From the NCBI GenBank assembly GCA_905480055.1, contig CAJQOW010000253.1:1-5150 (forward strand): a stretch of 5,150 nt of DNA, given 5' to 3'. The notes under the pieces are model-generated. The model searched no databases. It was not told the origin of the DNA and was given only the letters and a program-made list of their open reading frames with translations. The stretch's first letter is position 1; every line of letters begins with the position of its first letter. Shown in pieces: positions 1 to 5,150 of this stretch. Origin of the DNA: an uncultured Acidimicrobiia bacterium (GTDB lineage: Bacteria > Actinomycetota > Acidimicrobiia > UBA5794). The position numbers and the translations under genes are program-made.

Positions 1-460
1 CCTCGATCACGAAGTCGGGATCTGATCTGGTTGCGTCTTGGGGCGAGAACTCCACATCATCGCCCCGCCGGGACGCCCGCGCCACGCTGTCTGTGACGCT
101 GCGCAGCACCTCGTCAGGCGTCATCCGGAGCATCTGCTCCATATGGATGGGGGAGGTGGACACGAACACGTGGACACGCTTGCGAGCCGCACCCTCGAGT
201 GCGTCTGCAGCCCGCTCGATGTCGTCGGGATGCGTGCGCGCAAGGGATGCGATCACGGGGCCTTGGACTTCCCTGGCGATGCGGGCCACGGCTTCGTAGT
301 CGCCGGGGCTCGATGCGGCGAAACCCGCCTCGATCACGTCCACGCGAAGCTTGGCGAGCTGCTTTGCGATGACGAGCTTGTCGTCGGGCGACAGTGCGAT
401 GCCTGGTGCCTGCTCGCCGTCGCGAAGCGTTGTGTCGAAGATGATGAGTTTGTCCTGCAT
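1..460 (-). CDS. leuA: 2-isopropylmalate synthase, N-terminal part (runs off left edge)
   Basis: LeuA condenses acetyl-CoA with 2-oxoisovalerate to give 2-isopropylmalate, the first committed step of leucine synthesis in the cytoplasm. The 153 visible residues are the start of the HMGL-like TIM barrel. Residues 8-17 read FDTTLRDGEQ, the family signature with the catalytic Arg13 and metal-binding Asp14. EAGF (44-47), SSPGD (50-54), the STSPIHME segment (101-108) and VEFSPQDATR (136-145) follow in the expected order. The signature comes within ten residues of the start, as in E. coli LeuA, so this is not the N-terminally extended form of mycobacteria and corynebacteria. The start at 460 is supported by GAAAGGA seven bases upstream. 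About 360 residues, including the C-terminal leucine-binding domain, should lie beyond the left edge. It is the last visible gene of the ilvBNC cluster, 120 bases after ilvC. Homocitrate or citramalate synthase are alternatives, but the sequence pattern and neighbours favour LeuA. Confidence 0.95.
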   Translation of the reverse strand, partial: MQDKLIIFDTTLRDGEQAPGIALSPDDKLVIAKQLAKLRVDVIEAGFAASSPGDYEAVARIAREVQGPVIASLARTHPDDIERAADALEGAARKRVHVFVSTSPIHMEQMLRMTPDEVLRSVTDSVARASRRGDDVEFSPQDATRSDPDFVIE

Positions 461-474
461 GAGTGGTCCTTTCG

Positions 475-539
475 TCGGTGGTGCGATGCGAATCCGGCGC
501 GGCGTCAGCCTGCCGGGTTCGTAAGTCGCACACGACCGA
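475..539 (-). promoter_or_regulatory. Long imperfect RNA hairpin in the leuA leader
   Basis: Three nested stems fold the ilvC-leuA gap on itself: TCGGT/ACCGA (535-539 with 475-479), GTGCGA/TCGCAC (526-531 with 481-486) and a 10-bp stem (512-521 with 489-498) that has one C-A mismatch on the minus strand. Small internal loops separate the stems and the apical loop is 13 bases (499-511). That makes 20 of 21 positions paired. The base of the structure sits about three bases from the leuA ribosome site at 465-471. There is no U-tract after it, so it does not look like an intrinsic terminator. It could tune leuA translation, protect or process the polycistronic mRNA, or bind a regulator; the function is inferred. 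The rest of the gap (540-580) holds only short alternative pairings and no gene. Confidence 0.5.
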
Positions 540-580
540 ATCGGGGCTCGATGCCCGAGGATCGGGGCGCAGGACTCGGT

Positions 581-1594
581 CTAGACATCATCTGCAGGGG
601 TCTTGGCAACCATGAATGTCATCATGTCGCGAAGGCGCTTACCCGTGACCTCAACCGGGTGCTCTGCGATGGACGCACGGGCTGCGTTGAGGTTCGGTGA
701 CCCTGCCTCGTACTCCGCCATCCACTCCCTTGCGAACTCGCCCGACTGGATCTCGCCAAGGATCTTGGCCATCTCTGCCCTCGTCGCATCGTTGACCACC
801 CGTGGTCCTCGCGTCACGTCGCCGTACTCGGCGGTGTCCGACACCGAGTGGCGCATCCATTCAATGCCACCCTCGAACAGGAGATCAACGATCAGCTTCA
901 GCTCATGGAGTACCTCGAAGTACGCCATTTCGGGTGCATAGCCACCCTCGACGAGGGTGTCGAAGGACGCCTGGATCATGGCTGACACGCCACCACAGAG
1001 AATGACCTGTTCCCCGAACAGGTCGGTTTCGGTCTCCTCCTCGAAGGTCGTCTGGATGACGCCTGCGCGCGTCCCGCCGATGGCATGGGCATAGCTGAGG
1101 GCCAGGTCCAGGGCTCCGCCCGTTGCATCCTGATGGATGGCCACGAGTGTCGGAACGCCCGACCCCTCGACGAACTGTCTGCGAACGAGATGGCCCGGGC
1201 CCTTCGGGGCGACCATTGCGACATCGACGTCTGGCGGAGGTGTGATGAATCCGAAGTGGATCGAGAATCCGTGGGCGAACAACAGCGCATCGCCAGGGTT
1301 GAGCCTGGGGGCGATGACGTCGGCATAGAACGATGCCTGGATCTGATCCGGCACGAGGATCATGATCACATCAGCCCATTCGGCAGCGGTCTCGGGATCC
1401 ACGACCTTCAGGCCCGCATCAGAAGCTGCCTGGACCCGAGGTGACCCCTCGCGCAGTCCAACTACGACGTCCACGCCAGAATCCTTGAGGCTGAGAGCAT
1501 GAGCATGGCCCTGGCTGCCAAACCCAATGACGGCGACCTTGCGCCTCGTGATGAGGCCTGCATCGGCATCCTGCTCGTAGTACATCTTGACCAT
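581..1594 (-). CDS. ilvC: Ketol-acid reductoisomerase, class I (NADP+)
   Basis: IlvC isomerises and reduces 2-acetolactate or 2-aceto-2-hydroxybutyrate to the dihydroxy acids leading to valine/leucine and isoleucine, using Mg2+ and NADPH. The protein is 337 residues, the usual length of short class I enzymes. The Rossmann motif GFGSQG is at 24-29 and the cofactor loop GLREGSPR at 46-53. AHGFSIHFG surrounds His108, and APKGPGH holds Lys131. DLFGEQ gives metal ligands Asp191 and Glu195; the C-terminal knotted domain supplies Glu227, Glu231 (HELK) and Ser252 ([10 protein letters not shown]). All expected catalytic residues are present. I chose ATG 1594 because [11 protein letters not shown] is the usual start of this family and TAGGAG lies ten bases upstream; a longer frame to 1663 would run back into ilvN. 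The gap from ilvN is 13 bases, and the ribosome site overlaps the ilvN stop codon, suggesting coupling. The cofactor loop has Arg where a second Ser/Thr is common. Confidence 0.98.
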   Translation of the reverse strand: MVKMYYEQDADAGLITRRKVAVIGFGSQGHAHALSLKDSGVDVVVGLREGSPRVQAASDAGLKVVDPETAAEWADVIMILVPDQIQASFYADVIAPRLNPGDALLFAHGFSIHFGFITPPPDVDVAMVAPKGPGHLVRRQFVEGSGVPTLVAIHQDATGGALDLALSYAHAIGGTRAGVIQTTFEEETETDLFGEQVILCGGVSAMIQASFDTLVEGGYAPEMAYFEVLHELKLIVDLLFEGGIEWMRHSVSDTAEYGDVTRGPRVVNDATRAEMAKILGEIQSGEFAREWMAEYEAGSPNLNAARASIAEHPVEVTGKRLRDMMTFMVAKTPADDV

Positions 1595-1604
1595 TGCTGT
1601 GTGG

Positions 1605-1610
1605 CTCCTA
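1605..1610 (-). promoter_or_regulatory. ilvC ribosome binding site overlapping the ilvN stop
   Basis: TAGGAG contains the ilvN stop codon TAG (1610-1608) and an AGGAG core, with ten bases to the ilvC ATG at 1594. It supports the short ilvC start over the in-frame upstream ATG at 1663, and ribosomes finishing ilvN would end on this site. Confidence 0.65.
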
Positions 1611-2111
1611 TACCGACTTGGCTTGCTTGCGTGCGCTTGACTTTGCATCCTTGGCGAGGGCAATGCGACCGGACTTCACCTGGCTCACGATTCCGTACGT
1701 TCGCATGATCTCGAGAAAGTCCTCGAGCCTCGTGGGTTCGCCAACGACCTCGAATGTGATCGTGGAAGCACCGACGTCGACCGCCTTTGCCTCGAAGATG
1801 TTTGCTGCCTCGAGGATCTCACCTCGCCGTACCGTGTCCGCGTTGACCCGAACCAGCATGATTTCACGCTCGATCGCCTCGCCGGGAGTGTGCTCGGTGA
1901 CCTTGATCGTGTGCACCAGCTTGTAGAGCTGTTTGACGATCTGCTCCATCTCCGGGCCATCGACCACCATCGTGATCCGAGAACGGGTCGGGTCCTCGGT
2001 TGGGCCGACCGCGAGGCTGTGGATGTTGAAATCTCGCCTTGCGAACATCGAAGCAATTCGTGCAAGGACGCCCGGTTTGTTCTCAACCGTGACCGAGATG
2101 ACGTGCTGCAT
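1608..2111 (-). CDS. ilvN: Acetolactate synthase small (regulatory) subunit
   Basis: This subunit binds the IlvB catalytic subunit, raises its activity and confers feedback inhibition by valine or other branched-chain amino acids. The 167-residue protein has an N-terminal ACT domain (about 3-77) followed by the ACT-like C-terminal domain starting at [11 protein letters not shown] (about 83 onward). Asn11, Gly14 and Asn29 line up by position with the E. coli IlvH residues of the valine site (motif VENKPG, then RRDFNIHSL), so valine sensitivity is likely. The tail from about 155 is Lys/Ala/Ser-rich. The ATG at 2111 shares its A with the ilvB stop (TGATG) and has GGAGG seven bases upstream, which decides this start over the longer frame reaching 2195 inside ilvB. 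The symbol could equally be ilvH; both names are used for this family. Confidence 0.97.
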   Translation of the reverse strand: MQHVISVTVENKPGVLARIASMFARRDFNIHSLAVGPTEDPTRSRITMVVDGPEMEQIVKQLYKLVHTIKVTEHTPGEAIEREIMLVRVNADTVRRGEILEAANIFEAKAVDVGASTITFEVVGEPTRLEDFLEIMRTYGIVSQVKSGRIALAKDAKSSARKQAKSV

Positions 2112-2118
2112 CACAGAT

Positions 2119-2123
2119 CCTCC
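2119..2123 (-). promoter_or_regulatory. ilvN ribosome binding site within the end of ilvB
   Basis: A strong GGAGG core lies seven bases before the ilvN ATG, inside the last ilvB codons. With the TGATG stop/start overlap it indicates translational coupling, which fits the need for both subunits of one enzyme. Confidence 0.75.
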
Positions 2124-2578
2124 GGTCCCATATAGATGATCTCGTTCGAGCCACCCGCCTTGATCATGGGAAACACCATCGCATCGGGGTCGCACACGAA
2201 CTCCATCACGACCGGGCGATCACTGACTGCCAAGCCCTTCTCGATCGTGGGAACCACGTCATCGGGATGCTCGGCTCGGAACCCAGCGCACCCCATTGCC
2301 TCAGCAAGCATCACGATGTCCGGGTTTGTGGCTGACAGCTCCGAACCCGAGAATCTGTGGTCGTAGAAGAGCTTCTGCCATTGGCGCACCATGCCGAGGT
2401 TTGCGTTGTTCATGACGGCGATCTTGACGGGGATTCCCTCAACAGCGGCCGTGATGAGCTCCTGGAAGGTCATCTGGAAACAGCCGTCTCCGTCGATGGC
2501 AATCACCATCGTGTCCGGTACTCCCTGTTGTGCACCGATGGCCGCTGGAACCGCATACCCCATGGTCCCGAGGCCACC

Positions 2579-2590
2579 GGAATTATCCAC
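2579..2590 (-). other. Frameshift point in ilvB (one base missing)
   Basis: On the minus strand this reads GTGGATAATTCC. The family sequence Trp-Ile-Asn-Ser needs TGG ATN AAT TCC, so one base is missing between 2585 and 2584. ATC is the likeliest original codon from local codon use. There is no slippery heptamer here to support programmed frameshifting. Confidence 0.85.
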
Positions 2591-3840
2591 GTGTTGGGTC
2601 GATCAAAGGACCAGAACTGTGATGCCCACATCTGGTGCTGACCGACGCCCGCAACCACGATCGTGCCTTCAGGAGCGTGCTTTGCAAGTTCGTCGATCAC
2701 GTACTGCTGTTGGATCGGTCCGGCTGGGTCCTGGTCATAGGCGAGGGGATAGTCACGTTGCCATATCGCAAGTTGCTCCATCCACGCTGAGCGGTCAGGA
2801 AGTTCACGATCCTCGAGCCTCGATGCACCCTTATCGATGAGCTGGTTCAGCACCGCCTTGGCGTCGCCGACGATCGGCACATCCGCCGTGCGAATCTTTC
2901 CGATTTCGGCAGGATCGACGTCCACATGGATGATGTTGGCGTGCGGTGCGAAGAACTCGGGATCGCCGGTAACCCTGTCGTCGAATCGAGCGCCGATCGT
3001 CACGAGGAGGTCAGCCTTCTGCATGGCGGTGCTTGCAGTGAAACATCCGTGCATGCCGGGCATGCCGAGGGTCAGCGGGTGTTCATCAGGGATGGCGCCC
3101 CTGGCCATGAGGGTGGTGACGACGGGCAGCTGCTGCTGCTCGGCAAACGCCTGCAACTCGGAGCTGGCGCCCGCCCGGATGATCCCGCCACCTGAGTAGA
3201 GCACAGGCCGCTCGGAGGCGAGGATCATGTCGATCGCTGCGCTCACCTGACGTGGATGGCCTTTGACCGATGGCTTGTAGCCCGGCAGGTGGATCTGACC
3301 TGCACCTTTCCAGTTGATCTCACCAGCGAGCGCATCCTTGGTGATATCGACGAGCACAGGACCCGGTCGACCCGTCGCTGCGATGTGAAATGCCTCTTTG
3401 ATCGTCGATGAGATCTCGTCGGTGCGAGTCACCAGGTAGTTGTGCTTCGTCACCGGCATCGAGATGCCCCATGTGTGGGCTTCCTGGAAGGCGTCGAGCC
3501 CGATCGACGTCGACCCAACCTGTGCAGTGATGGCAACGACAGGGATGGAGTCCATGTTCGCATCCGCCAGCGGCGTGATGAGGTTCGTTGCACCCGGTCC
3601 CGAGGTCGCAAATGCGACCCCGACCCTGCCGGTTGCGTGGGCGAATCCCGAGGCCATGTGCCCGGCGCCCTGCTCGTGCCTCGCGAGGATGTGGCGAATG
3701 CCGCTGTCGTGGATGGCGTCGTACGCCATCAGGATGGCACCGCCGGGTACGCCAAATACGACGTCAACTCCCTCGTCCTCGAGTGATCGGATGAGGATGT
3801 CAGCTCCGTTGAGTGTCTCAGCCATGTGGTGCTCCGGATA

Positions 3841-3869
3841 GAAAAGAACCCCCCGGTACACGGAGGGTT
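3841..3869 (-). terminator. Intrinsic terminator (attenuator) before ilvB
   Basis: On the minus strand AACCCTCC (3869-3862) pairs with GGGGGGTT (3854-3847) to form an 8-bp GC-rich stem with one G-U pair and a 7-base loop, followed by CTTTTC (3846-3841). It lies between the leader peptide and the ilvB ribosome site (3832-3837), four bases before the latter, so its only evident role is to stop transcription before ilvB when branched-chain amino acids are plentiful. Confidence 0.82.
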
Positions 3870-3870
3870 T

Positions 3871-3895
3871 GGCGCATCGGGTATGAGGATGCGCC
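3871..3895 (-). promoter_or_regulatory. Leader hairpin starting at the ilvL stop codon
   Basis: GGCGCATC (3895-3888) pairs perfectly with GATGCGCC (3878-3871) around a 9-base loop. The first G of the stem is the last base of the leader TAG stop codon, so a ribosome that finishes the leader peptide would cover the 5' arm, while one stalled at the Ile-Leu-Val run would leave the stem free. It may serve as an RNA polymerase pause hairpin or as part of the switch controlling the adjacent terminator, from which it is separated by a single base. The exact role is inferred. Confidence 0.65.
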
Positions 3896-3933
3896 TATGC
3901 GATAAGTACTACGAGGATGGTGAATGTGTTCAT
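3895..3933 (-). CDS. ilvL: ilv leader peptide MNTFTILVVLIA
   Basis: A 12-codon frame lies between the promoter and the terminator. It reads Met-Asn-Thr-Phe-Thr followed by six branched-chain codons ATC CTC GTA GTA CTT ATC, then Ala and TAG. Branched-chain codon runs of this kind are the hallmark of attenuation leader peptides of ilv operons, as in E. coli ilvGMEDA and Corynebacterium glutamicum ilvBNC. Scarcity of charged Ile, Leu or Val tRNA would stall the ribosome here and change folding of the following RNA. No strong ribosome site is visible; GGCGAC a few bases upstream is weak. The inferred transcription start is about 24 bases upstream of the ATG. The peptide itself probably has no other function. 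It is too short for ordinary gene calling. Confidence 0.8.
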   Translation of the reverse strand: MNTFTILVVLIA

Positions 3934-3963
3934 GGTTGTGTCGCCAATGTCGGCGTGTGTGCG

Positions 3964-3991
3964 AGTATGGCATCGCCGTGATGCATGTCAA
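3964..3991 (-). promoter_or_regulatory. Sigma70-type promoter of the ilv operon
   Basis: A perfect -35 TTGACA (3991-3986) is followed after 16 bases by CATACT (3969-3964), which keeps the key A2 and T6 of the -10 and is preceded by TGC, an extended -10. Transcription would begin near 3956-3958, leaving about 24 bases before the ilvL start and about 115 bases to the terminator. The spacer contains the perfect dyad GCATC-N5-GATGC (3970-3984), a possible operator. Confidence 0.65.
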
Positions 3992-4031
3992 GATGAGCGC
4001 AGGGTAGGGCAGCAAGGGTGGTGTCGAGTCC

Positions 4032-5150
4032 ATGAACGCAGATGAACGCCAAGCCCTCCTGCCGATGGTGTCCATGGCACGCGACATCCTGGCCGACCTC
4101 GACGAGGATGACGTGCCTCCTCGCGTCATGCGCGTGGCCAAGAGCGCTGCACGAAGGCTCCCTCCACCACTCGAGCAGTCGCTCATCGACTACATCGCCG
4201 ACGACGCGTCGTTTCGGACCACGGTCGAGACCGTGTGGGCGGAAGACGGCACAAGCGACAGTGTCGTCGAGGCCTTTCTCGCGGACCCTGATCAGGCCGC
4301 CGCGTTGCTCGCCGCGGCCTCTGTCGCTGCGGAGGCCGATCGAAGTGCACGCGATGTTGAACGCCTTGAAGCGCTCGTGCAGCAGCTCGAAGCACAACAG
4401 GCACAGGCCAAGGCTCGTCTCGCTGATGTTCGAGCTAGCGCACGGCGCCAGGCGACCGATGCCAAGGCGTCGGCAAAACGTGCGAGGCTGGGGCTCGAAT
4501 CCTCGCTCACACAAGCCAGGGCCGACGAGGCAGCTGCCAACGAGGCGCTCGATGTGGCCAGCGAACGAATCACAATGCTCGAAGCAGAAGTCGCGGATCT
4601 CAAGGCGCGGCTGAAACGGCTTGCCGACCGCGAGACGAAACGTCATGTCCCCACAACCGCCCCAACCATCCAGATGTCGATTCCTGCAGGGGCGCCCCTG
4701 GACATCGCACAGTGGCTCGATGTTGCCGAGCGAACGCTGCGTCCATTTCGAGAGACGTCGGTGGGCTCGGATTCCGATGCGCGACGAGCCACGCTGGTTC
4801 TTCCGCCAGGGGTTGCACCGGATCAGCCCGAGTCCGTTCAGGCCCTTGCTGAGATGCCGGTTGGGATCGCGGTCCTGGATGGGTACAACATCGCCAGTGC
4901 CCTTGGCGTCGATGACTTTGCTGGCGCTGAGGGAAGGGAGCGCACACTGAGGGTTGCGCGGAAGCTCCATCGACACATCAGCGGTTCCACGATCGTGTTG
5001 TTCGACGCGGTGGGCATCGAGGGTAGGGAGTCGTATGTCTCCGATCTCGGCGTCGAGGTGCGATTCACCCGCGATGTTTCGGCCGATGACGCGATCGTCC
5101 ACCTGCTTGATTCCGGGACTTCGAGCACTGTTGTGATCACCAACGATCGG
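4032..5150 (+). CDS. Coiled-coil protein with C-terminal NYN (YacP/PIN-like) nuclease domain, runs off right edge
   Basis: The frame is open for 373 codons to the window edge. An N-terminal helical segment (about 28-70, PPRVMRVAKSAARRLPPPLE) resembles that of actinobacterial NYN proteins. An Ala/Arg/Glu/Gln-rich region without proline, about 98-202, has strong coiled-coil character, and a linker leads to the NYN domain from about 278. There VLDGYN gives Asp283 and Asn286, VLFDAVG gives Asp325, SADDAIV gives Asp352/353 and VVITNDR gives Asp372: the acidic residues expected of a PIN-like metal-dependent RNase. The rest of the domain should follow to the right. B. subtilis YacP (Rae1), of the same family, is a ribosome-associated mRNA endonuclease; such a role here is inference. 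No signal peptide or membrane segment is seen. The ATG at 4032 is the first in frame after the stop at 4005-4007; the upstream AAGGGTGG is a weak ribosome site. It diverges from the ilv operon with 98 bases to ilvL; I see no convincing promoter of its own. Confidence 0.88.
   Translation, partial: MNADERQALLPMVSMARDILADLDEDDVPPRVMRVAKSAARRLPPPLEQSLIDYIADDASFRTTVETVWAEDGTSDSVVEAFLADPDQAAALLAAASVAAEADRSARDVERLEALVQQLEAQQAQAKARLADVRASARRQATDAKASAKRARLGLESSLTQARADEAAANEALDVASERITMLEAEVADLKARLKRLADRETKRHVPTTAPTIQMSIPAGAPLDIAQWLDVAERTLRPFRETSVGSDSDARRATLVLPPGVAPDQPESVQALAEMPVGIAVLDGYNIASALGVDDFAGAEGRERTLRVARKLHRHISGSTIVLFDAVGIEGRESYVSDLGVEVRFTRDVSADDAIVHLLDSGTSSTVVITNDR

Larger units (their letters stand above)
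2111..3825 (-). pseudogene. ilvB: Acetolactate synthase large (catalytic) subunit, interrupted by a one-base frameshift
   Basis: IlvB is the thiamine-diphosphate enzyme that joins two pyruvates (or pyruvate and 2-oxobutyrate) to form acetolactate or acetohydroxybutyrate. Restoring one base gives a full-length protein of 571 residues. The first frame runs 3825-2587 (residues 1-413): PYR domain with GVPGGA (25-30) and catalytic Glu51 in RHEQGA, TKHNYLV (127-133), then the central domain with IGARFDDRVTG (277-287) and VDVDPAEIGK (301-310). The second frame resumes at 2584 with [10 protein letters not shown] (415-424), then the ThDP/Mg motif from GDG (446-448) to NN (473-474) and GMVRQWQ with Trp483. 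The conserved [12 protein letters not shown] segment is cut exactly at its Ile codon, reading ACG TGG AT AAT TCC. As written, the first frame ends early at 2503 after out-of-frame residues, losing the ThDP domain. Everything else is well conserved, so a sequencing error or very recent mutation is likelier than old decay. The start has CCGGAG seven bases upstream, just after the attenuator. Confidence 0.93.

Noticed and set aside
541..558. TCGGG/CCCGA hairpin after ilvC as an intrinsic terminator
   Set aside because: The stem is only five base pairs and no U-tract follows on the minus strand, so termination is not supported.
38..700. A 220-codon plus-strand frame over leuA and the end of ilvC
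   Set aside because: It is antisense to recognisable LeuA and IlvC sequence, is Cys/His/Arg-rich in a way typical of shadow frames, and matches no family I know.
2112..2195. Upstream in-frame start extending ilvN
   Set aside because: It would read through the end of ilvB; the ATG at 2111 has a strong GGAGG and the usual [14 protein letters not shown] beginning.
2503..2590. Programmed ribosomal frameshift to join the two ilvB frames
   Set aside because: The junction reads TGG ATA ATT with no slippery heptamer, and acetolactate synthases are not known to use recoding. A missing base explains the conserved motif exactly.
3826..3861. Upstream in-frame start extending ilvB by 12 codons
   Set aside because: Those codons lie inside the terminator and ribosome site, and MAETLNGADIL is the natural family N-terminus with CCGGAG placed correctly.
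3930..5102. A 390-codon open frame on the minus strand opposite the NYN gene
   Set aside because: It lies fully antisense to a plus-strand frame with clear NYN motifs, has no recognisable domain, and runs across the ilv promoter region. It is a by-product of GC-rich codon use.

Overview
The window is a chromosomal branched-chain amino acid biosynthesis locus from a fairly GC-rich bacterium. The class I ketol-acid reductoisomerase, the ilvB-ilvN-ilvC-leuA order and a divergent coiled-coil/NYN (YacP-like) protein of a kind common in Actinomycetota suggest an actinobacterium. An Acidimicrobiia-like lineage is only a guess. I see no transposase, CRISPR array, tRNA, rRNA or phage gene.

Minus strand, read right to left. 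A promoter (-35 TTGACA at 3986-3991, extended -10 TGC-CATACT at 3964-3969) drives a short leader RNA. The leader encodes a 12-residue peptide, MNTFTILVVLIA (3895-3933), with six consecutive Ile/Leu/Val codons. An 8-bp hairpin starts at its stop codon, and an intrinsic terminator (3841-3869) ends just before the ilvB ribosome site. This has the parts of a translation-coupled transcription attenuator. Then follow ilvB (acetolactate synthase catalytic subunit, 3825-2111, interrupted by an apparent one-base deletion near 2584/2585), ilvN (regulatory subunit, 2111-1608, stop and start sharing one base with ilvB), ilvC (1594-581, 13 bases after ilvN) and, after a 120-base gap, the first 153 codons of leuA (460 to the left edge). 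The ilvC-leuA gap holds a long imperfect hairpin (475-539) that ends right before the leuA ribosome site.

Plus strand. From 4032 to the right edge a divergent gene encodes a protein with an Ala/Arg/Glu-rich coiled coil and a C-terminal NYN (PIN-like) nuclease domain. It runs off the window.

Together IlvB/IlvN make acetolactate or acetohydroxybutyrate, IlvC converts these to dihydroxy acids for valine, isoleucine and leucine, and LeuA takes the valine precursor 2-oxoisovalerate into leucine synthesis. The leader would match transcription to the supply of charged Ile/Leu/Val tRNAs. The points most worth a second look are the attenuator, the ilvB frameshift and the leuA leader structure. I found no clearly new biological system.
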